The notes: generated from the sequence alone by a model not told the origin. Shown: positions 45,237 through 54,758, numbered from the stretch's first letter. The stretch: 64,000 bases of DNA from JANXQG01 sp964615095 (GCA_964615095.1 CAZTPX010000023.1:1-64000), one strand, 5' to 3'. Program-made: numbers and translations.

Positions 45237-48200
45237 ATGCCCCGAGGAGATTTTGGCATTAAACTGCAGAAGCGATTGGCGACTTTGGCCCTGGTGTTTA
45301 CGTTTGCCCTGATGGCAGATCTGCCCTTGCAGGCCGCTTCCACGCTGAAAACGGAAAGCTGGGAGAACAACGACGCCGCCTTTGCGGCCTTTGCCGCCCA
45401 AATCAGTTCGTCACACAACCGCAACCTCCTGGCGCGGGACGACGTGCATGCCGTCATGGATCCGCACGGTGCCATTCGCGACGCGGGCATGTTGATCGAC
45501 GGCGATGCGGGTACGCGGGGCGACCGCGGCCGCGTGTTCGTCGACGGCCAGCCGAGCGTGATTACGTTCTTCCTGGGCACTCCCAAGACGATCAAGGAGG
45601 TCGGCGCCTACTCGTTCAACGGCGATGCGCGGAGCAACCAGGACTACGAGGTCCGCTTTGCCAGCGGCGGTCCCGCGGCGGGCGTGGTTCCCGATTTTCC
45701 TGAGAAGGCTCAATTGACAACAGGCGACCGGATCGTGGGCAAGGACCATGGCGGGTTTCACACGCGGTTTGTCGACGAGCATGGGGGACCGTTGGTGCAG
45801 GGCAAATACGACTGGGTTCAATTCCGCATCTGGCGTACCTACGGCGTGAAGGCCGGCCATGCGGCGCGGACCCGTGATCCTTCCAGCGGCACGGCAATGG
45901 TCGAGTTGGAAGTGCTTGGCGACGAGCGCGATGTGGCGCCGCCTACGCCCGAGCAACTGGCCTATGTCAAGGCGGCCAAGGCCGCCCTGGGGCAACCGGA
46001 GTGGGTGCAGCGGCCGACCTGGCGGGAATCGCTGACGGCCACGCGCGAGGCGCTGCTCCAGTGGGAATGTCTCCAGGACCATCTGGCGCTATACAAGGCG
46101 GGGGTCGTGCTGGGTCCCTGGCATCTGCTGGGGCCGGTACCGCAGGGAGGCAAGGTGGCCCAACAGATCCAGGCGGCCGACCGACTCGACCTGACGGCCC
46201 GATATGCCGACGAGCATGGCAAGCAGTTCAGTTGGCAGAAGTGCGAGAAGTTCGCCGATGCCCAGGTCAACGATTTGAGCGGTTATGGCAAAGAAGGCGT
46301 GATCTTCCTTTGCCGCAGCCTGAACATGCGGCGGGCCTGGCCGCCGCGCGAGGTCTACCTGGACCTGGCGGCCGACGGCGGCTCGGCCTGGTGGCTGCCT
46401 AGCCATCACGGCCCGGGCATCGAGAGTTCGCTGCCCATCCTGCGCGGCGGGTCGAATATGATGCGTGAGGAGGCCCAGCGGCAGTTCGTCATGCAACTCT
46501 CGGCCGGCGGCGACGGCCAGCGGCGATTCTGCTTCACGCTGAAACCGAATCTCGCCTCGCCGGGCGCCGGATCGATCGACCAGCGCTGGCAGTGGCGCCA
46601 CCGGTTCTGCGAACAGGCGCGGGCAAAGTTCACCGATCCCATCGATCAGTTGCAGATGAAGTGGGAAATGGATGGGGGCATCTGGCTCGGCGAACACGGC
46701 ACGCTCGCCGACTGGGCGCCGGGATGCCTGGACGACTACATGAAGTTGAAGTACGGTGCCGGCATCGAGCGGCGCTTGTCGCAGTTAGACACTCTGCTGC
46801 GCGAAAAGATGGGCGTCCAGGCAATGGCGCTGGCGTCGGTGCAAGAGCGGTTGGCAGACTGGAGCCGGTCGATGCGGCAGTCGCTCGCGCCGTCGCTCTC
46901 GTTGGACGCGCTGCGGGCCAAGTATTACCGGTTGGCCGCCGTGAAGGAAGCGGGCGACTTGGCCGGCCGGGTCCGCTCGCTACGGTTGGCCGTCGAAGAC
47001 CAGCGGAGCACGCTGGGCGATCGCTACGCCAAGGGCGATGCCTATCTGGCCCGGGTCGACGTGATGAAGAAAGCCGCGGCGGCGGTGGTCGCTTCGGCGC
47101 TGGAATCGTCTGGATCTCCGCCGGCAAACCTGGTCGCTCTCAAGACCGAATTGGACAAAGCCTCGGCCGAAATCCTTTTGGCCAACCCGCTCTTGGATTT
47201 CGACAAGCTCCTGGTGGTCCGGGGCACCCCTTACTTTCAGTCGAATTGGGACGGGCCAAATCACCTCGGCTCCGACCTGATCGTCGTCTCGCCGGTCCGC
47301 GCCGACGGCAAACAGACTCTCCTGTACCACGACGGCAGGATCGCCGATTTCGACTTGAATTGGGACGGTCGGCGGATCTTGTTCTCCAACGGCAACGCCC
47401 TTTTCGAGATCCAAGCCGATGGCACCGGCCTGCGCCAGGTCTCGGCCAAGGACCCGCCCGTGTGGCACTACGACGGCTGCTATTTGCCCGACGGCAAGAT
47501 CGCCTGCGTCTCCAACGCCTGCGAACAGGCGGTCCCTTGCACCGGCGGGCCGAACGTGGGCAACATGCATATCCTCAACGCCGACGGCAGCGGCGATCAC
47601 CGCGTCTGCTTCGAACAGGATCAGGACTGGAACCCGACCGTCATGCAGGACGGCCGCATCCTCTACACCCGCTGGGAATACGCCGATCTGCCGCACTATT
47701 TCTCGCGTCTGCTGTTCCGCATGAACCCGGACGGCTCGGGCCAAATGGAGTATTACCATAGCAATTCCTATTGGCCCAACGCCATGTTCTGGCCGCGTCC
47801 GATCCCCGGCCATCCCACCGAGATCGTTTGCGTGATTTCCGGCCACCACGGCGTATCGCGGACCGGCGAGTTGGTCTTGTTGGACCCGGCCCTGGGCCGC
47901 CACGAGGCCCAAGGCTGCCTGCAACGGATACCGGGCTACGGCAAGAAGGTCGAAGCGATCATCGAGGATCAATTGGTGACCAATTCCTGGCCGAAATTCG
48001 CCTGCCCGTGGCCGTTGGCCGAGCCCAAGACAAACCGGGGTTCCGGCAAGTACTTTCTTGTCAGCGTCAAGCAAGATGAGTCGGCGACATGGGACCTCTG
48101 CCTGGTTGACATCTTCGACAACATCACGCCCATCCTCAAGGGCGGCTACATGAACGGCGTGCCCTTGCGGCCGCGGGAGAAGCCGCCCGTGATCCCGTCG

Positions 48201-50072
48201 AACCTGACGCCCGGACAGAAAGACGGCGTCATCCTCTTGGCCGACATCTACCGCGGCGAGGGTCTGCGGGGCTATCCGCGCGGCTCGATCAAGCAACTGC
48301 GGATCGGCTCCTATGAATATCGTTTCGCCGGCAATGGCGACACCTACGCCGCGTCCAATGAAGGTGGGTGGGACGTGAAGAAGATCCTCGGCACGGTGCC
48401 CGTGCGCGAGGACGGATCGGCGATGTTTCGCGTGCCCGCTAACACCCCCATCTTTGTTCAACCGCTGGACGCGGAAGGCAAGGCCCAGCAAATCATGCGG
48501 AGTTGGTACACGGCCATGCCGGGCGAAACGGCGTCCTGTGTCGGCTGCCACGAGAACCAGAACAGCGGTCCGCCGTCGAAGATGACCGCCGCGGCCCTGG
48601 CCAGGCCGGTCGAGATCACGCCCTGGAACGGCCCCACGCGCGGTTTCAGCTTCGACCGCGAGGTCCAGCCGGTGCTCGATCGGCGCTGTGTGGGTTGCCA
48701 CGAGGGCAAGCCGGTCCGCGCGGGCGATCGGATGGTGGCCACGCCGGACCTGCGGGCGAAGCAACTTCGGCCCGACTTCAGCGGGCGTTACAGCCCGGCC
48801 TACATGGTCCTGCAAGAGTATGTCCGCCGGGCCGGCTTTGAGTCGGATATCCACATGCACGTGCCGTCGGAGTTCGAGGCCGACACGAGCCCGCTGGTGC
48901 AGATGCTCAAGAAAGGCCATCACAACGTCCAACTCACGCGTGACGACTGGGAACGGCTCTATACGTGGATCGACTTCAACGTGCCTTACCCGGCCAATTG
49001 GCGTGAGAGCCACGTGCCGCCCAACCGGGAACTGGTCGAGCGCCGCGCGAAACACCAGAAACTATTTGCCGGCATCGACGATCGGGATGAAGAGCCACAG
49101 CCGCTGCCGCCGGTGGCCGCCTTCGAGCCGCCAGCCCCCGTGCCCGCCTCGACAGCCAAGCCGTTGGCGGTCGCCGGCTGGCCGTTGACCGCCGACGCCG
49201 CGAAGAAGCTCCAGCAGGCGGCTGCGTCAGCCCTGCCGCTCCGGGAACTCACGCTCAGCGGCGGGATCAAAATGAACTTTGCCGTCATTCCTGCGGGCCG
49301 CTTCGTGATGGGCAGCCTGCGCGGGGCAGCGAACGAAGCGCCGGAAACGGCCGTCACGATCGACCGGCCTTTCTACCTTGGCGTGACCGAAGTGACCAAT
49401 GCCCAGTACGCCGCCTTCGATCCGCATCACGACAGCGGGTATATCGAAGGCCGCAACAAGGACCGCACCTCGCGGGGCACGCCCATCAACGCCCCCGATC
49501 AGCCGGTCGTTCGTGTTTCCTGGAACGAGGCCATGGCCTTTTGCCGCTGGCTTTCGCGGGAGAAGGGCTGCCGGGCGACCCTGCCCACCGAGGCGCAATG
49601 GGAATGGGCCTGCCGCGCCGGCGCAGCCACGGCCTTCTCTTTCGGCGATACGCTGCAGAACCACAACGGCGCGATGAATATCGCCGACAGCAGCATCGCC
49701 GGCTGGAACTACGGCCGGGCCGAACCGAACTACAGCGACGGTTACTATTTCACAATCCCCGTAGGCCGTACGCCCGCCAACGCCTGGGGCCTTGCCGACA
49801 TGCACGGCAACGCGGCCGAATGGTGCCTGAGCAACTATCGGCCTTATCCCTACGATCCGCGGGACGGCCGCGACGATCCGCAAGTGGCCGGCCTGAAGGT
49901 CGTCCGCGGCGGGTCATGGAACGACCTGGCCAAGGACGCCAGTTCGTCGGCCCGCTGGCGCTATCAGCCCTATCAGCCGGTCTACAACGTCGGCTTCCGC
50001 GTGTTGATCGAGATCGGTAGCGACACGGTGGCGAAGACAGCGGCCGTGAAGCACGTGCCGAAGAACCAATAG
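45237..50072 (+). CDS. Exported HzsA-like diheme protein fused to a SUMF1 domain
   Basis: About 1611 residues with a signal peptide (about 12-35, ending LQAAS). An N-terminal F5/8-type (discoidin-like) region covers about 60-225 and a helical stretch about 235-640. A beta-propeller-like domain follows (about 670-1060; HYDGCYLPDGKIACVSNACE, DWNPTVMQDGRILYTRWEYA) resembling the middle domain of hydrazine synthase alpha. Two c-type heme sites are CVGCH at about 1101 and 1151. A SUMF1 domain ends the protein (about 1340-1605; VIPAGRFVMGS, LPTEAQWEWACRAG, MHGNAAEWCLSNYR), lacking the FGE cysteine pair (RGGSWNDLAK). Likely a periplasmic redox protein. The complete hydrazine-synthase set is absent. 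It leads an operon with the gene at 50089. Confidence 0.82.
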   Translation: MPRGDFGIKLQKRLATLALVFTFALMADLPLQAASTLKTESWENNDAAFAAFAAQISSSHNRNLLARDDVHAVMDPHGAIRDAGMLIDGDAGTRGDRGRVFVDGQPSVITFFLGTPKTIKEVGAYSFNGDARSNQDYEVRFASGGPAAGVVPDFPEKAQLTTGDRIVGKDHGGFHTRFVDEHGGPLVQGKYDWVQFRIWRTYGVKAGHAARTRDPSSGTAMVELEVLGDERDVAPPTPEQLAYVKAAKAALGQPEWVQRPTWRESLTATREALLQWECLQDHLALYKAGVVLGPWHLLGPVPQGGKVAQQIQAADRLDLTARYADEHGKQFSWQKCEKFADAQVNDLSGYGKEGVIFLCRSLNMRRAWPPREVYLDLAADGGSAWWLPSHHGPGIESSLPILRGGSNMMREEAQRQFVMQLSAGGDGQRRFCFTLKPNLASPGAGSIDQRWQWRHRFCEQARAKFTDPIDQLQMKWEMDGGIWLGEHGTLADWAPGCLDDYMKLKYGAGIERRLSQLDTLLREKMGVQAMALASVQERLADWSRSMRQSLAPSLSLDALRAKYYRLAAVKEAGDLAGRVRSLRLAVEDQRSTLGDRYAKGDAYLARVDVMKKAAAAVVASALESSGSPPANLVALKTELDKASAEILLANPLLDFDKLLVVRGTPYFQSNWDGPNHLGSDLIVVSPVRADGKQTLLYHDGRIADFDLNWDGRRILFSNGNALFEIQADGTGLRQVSAKDPPVWHYDGCYLPDGKIACVSNACEQAVPCTGGPNVGNMHILNADGSGDHRVCFEQDQDWNPTVMQDGRILYTRWEYADLPHYFSRLLFRMNPDGSGQMEYYHSNSYWPNAMFWPRPIPGHPTEIVCVISGHHGVSRTGELVLLDPALGRHEAQGCLQRIPGYGKKVEAIIEDQLVTNSWPKFACPWPLAEPKTNRGSGKYFLVSVKQDESATWDLCLVDIFDNITPILKGGYMNGVPLRPREKPPVIPSNLTPGQKDGVILLADIYRGEGLRGYPRGSIKQLRIGSYEYRFAGNGDTYAASNEGGWDVKKILGTVPVREDGSAMFRVPANTPIFVQPLDAEGKAQQIMRSWYTAMPGETASCVGCHENQNSGPPSKMTAAALARPVEITPWNGPTRGFSFDREVQPVLDRRCVGCHEGKPVRAGDRMVATPDLRAKQLRPDFSGRYSPAYMVLQEYVRRAGFESDIHMHVPSEFEADTSPLVQMLKKGHHNVQLTRDDWERLYTWIDFNVPYPANWRESHVPPNRELVERRAKHQKLFAGIDDRDEEPQPLPPVAAFEPPAPVPASTAKPLAVAGWPLTADAAKKLQQAAASALPLRELTLSGGIKMNFAVIPAGRFVMGSLRGAANEAPETAVTIDRPFYLGVTEVTNAQYAAFDPHHDSGYIEGRNKDRTSRGTPINAPDQPVVRVSWNEAMAFCRWLSREKGCRATLPTEAQWEWACRAGAATAFSFGDTLQNHNGAMNIADSSIAGWNYGRAEPNYSDGYYFTIPVGRTPANAWGLADMHGNAAEWCLSNYRPYPYDPRDGRDDPQVAGLKVVRGGSWNDLAKDASSSARWRYQPYQPVYNVGFRVLIEIGSDTVAKTAAVKHVPKNQ

Positions 50073-50088
50073 AGAGGATAATTGTGCC

Positions 50089-51672
50089 ATGCGATTCTGC
50101 CTGCATCGAAGTGTGAGCTGCCTCGTCCTTGCGCTCTGTTTCCTGTCGCCGTGTTTAGTGCAGGCCGGCGAGCCGTCGCCCAGCGACGCCACGATCACGG
50201 TCAACGCCGCCAAGGTACTCAACACCATGCGCGGCGGTATCGGCGCTTCGTGGCATGCTATCGAAGCCCCGATCCCCGTGTCCCCGCAGCCCGATCCCGT
50301 TTTTGGCGACAAGAGCCACGGCGGCAGCGGCTGGGGTGGCTATCCACCTGCCGACGACGATGCGGCCTGGCGGCAGATCGACCGGCACGCCCGCTGGCTG
50401 GGACTCGATTGGAACCGCGTCGAGCTCGAACAGCGGATCTATGAACCCGAGCGCGGGCAATTCTCTTGGGATAACGCCGAAATGCGGATCCTGTACCGCA
50501 TTCTCGACTGGTGCGAGAAGAACAAGGCCGACGTATTCTTGCAGCAGATGTGGGGCAACGTGGCCTGGAACACGTTCCCCGAGTGGCGCGACGACGCCAT
50601 CGGACGCGTCCACAGCGGGCCGGCCTCGTTCACCGACTTCGGCGAAGGGCTGGCAACGCTTGTCGAACACCTGGTCAGGAAGAAAGGCTACACGTGCATC
50701 CGCTGGGTGTGCATCAACAATGAGCCTAACGGCGGCTGGTCTTGGTGGCAGAAGCCGCCCAACAAACTCCTGCCATTGCGACCCGGATTGGCCGCGGTCC
50801 GCAAGGCACTGGACGCCCGCGGCATTGCTATCCCGCTTTCCGGCCCGGACCTCACCGGCGGCGTACCGCCGCTGGAGCCCAAGCGGTATGACTTCCTCGA
50901 TCTGCTGGGGGCCTATGATTTTCATTCCTACGATGAGAACTTCGACCGGCTCAGCAACGGCGGCATGGCCCATTTCGACAAGACGACCGCCGCCTGGGCG
51001 GCCTGGGCGCACGAGGACGGCAAACCGCTGTTCCTCTCGGAATTCGGCACGATGGCCAACGGCTGGGGCGGCGACCACGCCGGCCCAGGCACTTTCGTCT
51101 CCACGCTGAAAGACGCGGAACTGGTTGTGCGGCGGATCAACGCTGGCGTCGACGGCTTCAATCGTTGGAGTTTCCTCAACCGCGGCGATCTCGACGGCCA
51201 ATGGCAGTTCATCGAGACCTTCGACCGCAAGGAGAAGAAACTGCTCAAGCGGTTTACGCCGCATCCGAACACCTATTTCGTGCTGGGCCTGCTCACGCGC
51301 TTCATCGCCAAGCATTCCGACGTGCTGGATTGCCGCGTGGACGGCGGCAAGATTGCCCCTTGGCAGAGGGTCTTCGCCGCCGCCCTGCGCAGCCCCAAGG
51401 GCGATCTCACTCTGGCCGTAGTGAACGACGCCAAGGCAGCGTGCAAGGTATCCTTCGAGCTGCGCGGGCTGGGCAAAGAACGCACGCTTTATCGCTACGG
51501 CGTGGATGAAAGCCAGCGCGACCGCGACGACCTGAAGATCGATCCGCAGGCCGAGTACCGGCTCTCGCCCGCCGAAGCCACATTCACCGACCGCTTGGCG
51601 CCGATGGGCGTGACCGTGTACTCCACCTACAAGCTGACCGATAGTGATGACGGCGTGATCGACCGACCATGA
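50089..51672 (+). CDS. Secreted clan-A glycoside hydrolase (GH5/GH30/GH39-like)
   Basis: 527 residues, signal peptide to about residue 26 (LVQAG). It starts 16 bp after the HzsA-like gene. The TIM barrel has MRGGIGASWHAIEAP, LGLDWNRVELEQRIYEPERG, the acid/base candidate in WVCINNEPNGGW (N-E-P) and the nucleophile candidate in PLFLSEFGTMANG. YDFHSYDENFDR lies between them. A C-terminal beta domain follows (about 420-515). The NEP and SEFG pair fixes clan GH-A; the exact family and substrate are uncertain. The stop codon overlaps the ATG of the first ATP-grasp gene (ATGA). Confidence 0.75.
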   Translation: MRFCLHRSVSCLVLALCFLSPCLVQAGEPSPSDATITVNAAKVLNTMRGGIGASWHAIEAPIPVSPQPDPVFGDKSHGGSGWGGYPPADDDAAWRQIDRHARWLGLDWNRVELEQRIYEPERGQFSWDNAEMRILYRILDWCEKNKADVFLQQMWGNVAWNTFPEWRDDAIGRVHSGPASFTDFGEGLATLVEHLVRKKGYTCIRWVCINNEPNGGWSWWQKPPNKLLPLRPGLAAVRKALDARGIAIPLSGPDLTGGVPPLEPKRYDFLDLLGAYDFHSYDENFDRLSNGGMAHFDKTTAAWAAWAHEDGKPLFLSEFGTMANGWGGDHAGPGTFVSTLKDAELVVRRINAGVDGFNRWSFLNRGDLDGQWQFIETFDRKEKKLLKRFTPHPNTYFVLGLLTRFIAKHSDVLDCRVDGGKIAPWQRVFAAALRSPKGDLTLAVVNDAKAACKVSFELRGLGKERTLYRYGVDESQRDRDDLKIDPQAEYRLSPAEATFTDRLAPMGVTVYSTYKLTDSDDGVIDRP

Positions 51673-52592
51673 ACATCATCTTCTGTTCCGATGATTTCGA
51701 GCGGCGAAAGCCCGATGAAGTCTATACTGCCGAGGTCGCTGCCCTGGAACGTGTCGGCGGGCAGCATTTCCTCGTCAATTATGACGCATTGGTCAATGAT
51801 GGGGATGCCGTCAAGGCGGTTCGCCGGGTGCCCGAGCAGGCGGAACTGTGCCTTGCCATCTATCGCGGTTGGATGCTCAAGCCGGCCGCCTACGGCCGAT
51901 TGTACGAGGCCCTCGCCGCCAAGGGATTGCGCCTGATCAACGATCCTGCCGCCTACATCCATTGCCACCATCTCCCCGAATCGTATTCGGTCATCGAGAA
52001 GTGGACACCCAAGTCCGTCTGGCTGAAGATCGGTGGCGGGGTGGACATGGACCGCATCATGGATCTCTTGCAGACCTTTGGGACGGCGCGGCTGGTGCTG
52101 AAGGACTTCGTGAAGTCCCGAAAACACGAATGGAACGAGGCCTGCTACATTCCCTCCGCAGCCGACCGCAGTTCCGTGGAGCCGGTCGTCCGTCGTTTCC
52201 TAGAACTGGTGGATGACGATCTCAACGAAGGTTTGGTCTTCCGCGAATTCGTTGACTTTGAGCCGCTGACCCAACACTCAAAGAGCGGGATGCCCTTGAC
52301 CAAGGAATTCCGGCTGTTCTTCTTGGACGGCAAGCCGGTCTTCTGGACCGAGTATTGGGAGCAGGGCGATTACGCGGACACGGCCCCGCTCGTGGATCAG
52401 TTCGCAAAGATCGCCGCGGCCGTGAAGAGTCGCTTCTTTACAATGGACATCGCCAAACGCCGGGATGGCGACTGGTCGATCGTGGAGCTTGGAGACGCCC
52501 AGGTCGCGGGGCTTCCCGAGAATGCCGACGTGGATGGGTTCTATCGGGCGATTGGGGAACAGTTTGATAATGAACGAGGGCAAAGAAAATGA
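51669..52592 (+). CDS. ATP-grasp domain protein (R2K-like clade), first of two
   Basis: 307 residues, no signal peptide, so cytoplasmic. The N-terminal Rossmann-like half (IIFCSDDFERRKPDEVY; CLAIYRGWMLKPAAYGRLYE) leads to the ATP-grasp core: LVLKDFVKSRKHEW (Lys of the ATP site), GLVFREFVDFEPL, KEFRLFFLDGKPVFWTEYW and MDIAKRRDGDWSIVELGDAQ. This is the R2K-like ATP-grasp pattern (DUF4343 type). Such enzymes join a carboxylate to an amine or thiol through an acyl phosphate; the substrate is unknown. The ATG overlaps the glycosidase stop, and the stop overlaps the next ATG. Confidence 0.75.
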   Translation: MNIIFCSDDFERRKPDEVYTAEVAALERVGGQHFLVNYDALVNDGDAVKAVRRVPEQAELCLAIYRGWMLKPAAYGRLYEALAAKGLRLINDPAAYIHCHHLPESYSVIEKWTPKSVWLKIGGGVDMDRIMDLLQTFGTARLVLKDFVKSRKHEWNEACYIPSAADRSSVEPVVRRFLELVDDDLNEGLVFREFVDFEPLTQHSKSGMPLTKEFRLFFLDGKPVFWTEYWEQGDYADTAPLVDQFAKIAAAVKSRFFTMDIAKRRDGDWSIVELGDAQVAGLPENADVDGFYRAIGEQFDNERGQRK

Positions 52593-53377
52593 AACCGATA
52601 ATCCTCTTTCGTACAGAACTTGCTTTCCAATACGAACTGCGGATTGCCCGGGAGCACTTTGAGGTCATCGAGCAGCGCTGCGCTTGCCCAAAAGACCGAC
52701 TTGTGATCGGGCGTTACTCGATCCTGCCGTTCCACCAGGAGCTTGAGCGCGACATCGAGATCATGGGAAGCCGGTTGGTCAACACCGGGGAGCAACACCA
52801 TTGGATCGCTAACTTCGACTATTACCATGATTTGAAGGACTACACTGCCGAATCCTGGGACGACAGCAACATCCATCTCTGCAGCCATTCAGGCCCCTTT
52901 GTCGTGAAAGGTCGGCTAAGCTCGATCAAGCATCGTTGGAACAGCCACATGTTCGCCAAAACGAAGCGGCGGGCCATCGAGATCGGCAAGGAACTGGTCC
53001 AAGATGCGACCATCCGCGAAGAGGGTGTAATCTACCGGAAGTATGTCCCGCTCGTGACTTATGAAGTTGGTCTGCATGATATTCGATACACCAACGAATG
53101 GCGGATCTTCTACCTGGGCGACACGCGGCTCAGTTACGGTTACTACTGGTCACTGGCAGAGAACGTCGTTGAAAGAAAGTTGCCGCAAGAAGGGCTGGAC
53201 TTCGCGGATCGCGTGGCGAAGATTGCGTGCCACCACGCTCGCTTCTTCACCCTCGATATCGCGGAGAAGGAAAAGGGCGGCTGGCTCCTGATCGAAGTCA
53301 ATGACGGCCAATCATCGGCGTTGTCCGAGAACGACGCCCACGTCCTTTACGGGAATCTGAAGAAGGCGTTGGAATAG
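52589..53377 (+). CDS. ATP-grasp domain protein (R2K-like clade), second of two
   Basis: 262 residues, overlapping the preceding ATP-grasp gene by 4 nt. Core motifs are FVVKGRLSSIKHRWNSHMF (Lys/Arg ATP site), EGVIYRKYVPL, NEWRIFYLGDTRLSYGYYW and LDIAEKEKGGWLLIEVNDGQ. Similarity to its neighbour is only in these motifs, so the two are distinct paralogues that may act as a pair or in succession on one substrate. No signal peptide. It converges on the ADP-ribosylglycohydrolase gene across a palindromic repeat. Confidence 0.75.
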   Translation: MKPIILFRTELAFQYELRIAREHFEVIEQRCACPKDRLVIGRYSILPFHQELERDIEIMGSRLVNTGEQHHWIANFDYYHDLKDYTAESWDDSNIHLCSHSGPFVVKGRLSSIKHRWNSHMFAKTKRRAIEIGKELVQDATIREEGVIYRKYVPLVTYEVGLHDIRYTNEWRIFYLGDTRLSYGYYWSLAENVVERKLPQEGLDFADRVAKIACHHARFFTLDIAEKEKGGWLLIEVNDGQSSALSENDAHVLYGNLKKALE

Positions 53378-53457
53378 CGGAGTGGACAGGGGGCTCGGAA
53401 CAATTCCTTGGCGATCTAATGAGTTTTGGCGCGCAAGATCGGTATTGTCCCCCGTCG

Positions 53458-53525
53458 CTGTAGGGAACGCCCTCCGTGGCGTTCCGAAAGAACGCGCGGA
53501 ACGCCACGGAGGGCGTTCCCTACAG
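53458..53525. repeat. Palindromic repeat, CTGTAGGGAACG family, copy 3
   Basis: A 68-bp near-perfect palindrome (CTGTAGGGAACGCCCTCCGT and complement, small loop) between convergent genes. It could work as a bidirectional terminator. Confidence 0.85.
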
Positions 53526-53575
53526 AAAACGATTACCGATCTTGGCTTTCAAAAGCCATTAGGATTTCCCGCCGC

Positions 53576-53682
53576 CAAGACTTCTTCACTGGCCGCACAA
53601 GGCGGCAGGGGTCGAGGAATCTCAGGGGGGTCTGTCTTCGCTCACAAGACTTGTTCACCGGCCGGACGAGCCGGCAGGGGTC
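53576..53682. repeat. Two direct 38-bp repeats
   Basis: CAAGACTTCTTCACTGGCCG... (53576-53613) and CAAGACTTGTTCACCGGCCG... (53645-53682), both ending GGCAGGGGTC, 69 bp apart. They lie directly beyond the stop of the ADP-ribosylglycohydrolase gene. Each also contains a short inner hairpin (GCCGxxxxAGGCGGC type). Confidence 0.7.
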
Positions 53683-54741
53683 TCAATAAGGCGGAGCTAG
53701 GCGACGAAAGCCGTGGAAAAGGACAACCAGCAGGAAAAAGAGATTTCGCGGCAGAATCGCCGGCCAGAAATACCGAACGTCCCCCAGCGGACGGTCCAGC
53801 TCTCGCCGTTGTTCCAGCCGATCCGCGACCTTACGGAGCAAACGCACCGAGCGGGGCCAGTCGATAATCCCGTCGAGCCACGGTCCGGGAATCCCCGCCT
53901 CGCCCACGGTGGCGCCGGCCAGGGCGCCGGCGATCGCGCCCACCGTGTCCGTATCGCCACCGCAGTCCAAGGCCGCCTCCAGCGTGGCGCGGAAATCACC
54001 GTAATGCCGCAGCCAGGCATAGGTGGCAACGGGCACGGTGTGGTAAATATACCCGCTTACCCCGTTTGCCAGTCCAAGCGCAATGGCGAAACCAGGCACG
54101 GAAGTCCCTGCCGCCAAAGCAGTCTGCATCTGCTCAATCCACTGCCGCCATGGACCGTCCTGGGGCGCCAACTCGACCAGTAATGTCGTGATCGGCCCAA
54201 TTTCGGGTTGCTCCGCCGGATCATGTGCGACGGCCCACGCGGCCAGGCGGGCAACCGCCTCGGCGCCAATGACCGCCTTGGGGTCGGTGTGCGTGAGTTG
54301 CGTCGAGGCCAGCACGAACTGCCGCAGCATTTCTGGTTGGTCATGGAAATAGCCGCCGATTATGGCGCTGCGCATGGCGGGGCCGTTTCCGGCGGAGAAG
54401 ACTCCGCTGCGATTAGGTGGAAAGCCCAGCCAGAGTTTCAGGCAGGCCCTCGCCGTTGCCATGCCGATTCCGGCCGGCAAACCGGCGACCCACCATCGCA
54501 GATGCCACGCCAGGCTGCGCCGAAAGGCATCAGGGTCGGCCGGATGCCTCAAGAGCGACTGGGCAACGAACAAGGCGTGTTCCGTATCGTCGCTTACCAT
54601 ACCGCGGCCAAAGAGCAACCGATGTCGCCAAGGGCCGGGCATCAGCCGCCGGCGCCGTCGCGGCGAAAGCCCTTCGGCGGGCAGGCCCAAGGCGTCGCCG
54701 ACAGCGGATCCCAGCAGGATTCCAGCGAGGCGGTTGGTCAT
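53683..54741 (-). CDS. ADP-ribosylglycohydrolase (DraG-like)
   Basis: 352 residues from the ATG at 54741. The all-helical ARH/DraG fold is shown by LAGILLGSAVGDALGLPAEG, the first metal motif SDDTEHA (usually D-D-T), FSAGNGPAMRSAIIGGYF, LTHTDPKAVIGAEAVARLA, and the second metal motif CGGDTDTVGAIAGAL. The binuclear Mg/Mn ligands are therefore present. It removes ADP-ribose from a protein, nucleic acid or small molecule. The last ~20 residues form a hydrophobic tail (LFFLLVVLFHGF), a possible membrane anchor that is unusual for the family. It starts 17 bp after the DUF1152 gene. Confidence 0.88.
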   Translation of the reverse strand: MTNRLAGILLGSAVGDALGLPAEGLSPRRRRRLMPGPWRHRLLFGRGMVSDDTEHALFVAQSLLRHPADPDAFRRSLAWHLRWWVAGLPAGIGMATARACLKLWLGFPPNRSGVFSAGNGPAMRSAIIGGYFHDQPEMLRQFVLASTQLTHTDPKAVIGAEAVARLAAWAVAHDPAEQPEIGPITTLLVELAPQDGPWRQWIEQMQTALAAGTSVPGFAIALGLANGVSGYIYHTVPVATYAWLRHYGDFRATLEAALDCGGDTDTVGAIAGALAGATVGEAGIPGPWLDGIIDWPRSVRLLRKVADRLEQRRELDRPLGDVRYFWPAILPRNLFFLLVVLFHGFRRLAPPY

Positions 54742-54758
54742 AGTTGGGGCTCGCTCTT

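Noticed and set aside
46980..49055. A 691-codon open frame on the minus strand opposite the HzsA-like gene.
   Set aside because: It mirrors a high-GC coding frame; composition is Arg/Val/Gly-rich without domains, while the plus strand shows signal peptide, heme motifs and SUMF1.
45237..50072. Evidence for anammox metabolism.
   Set aside because: Only an HzsA-like propeller with two hemes is seen, without HzsB/C or hydrazine dehydrogenase; such relatives occur in non-anammox planctomycetes.
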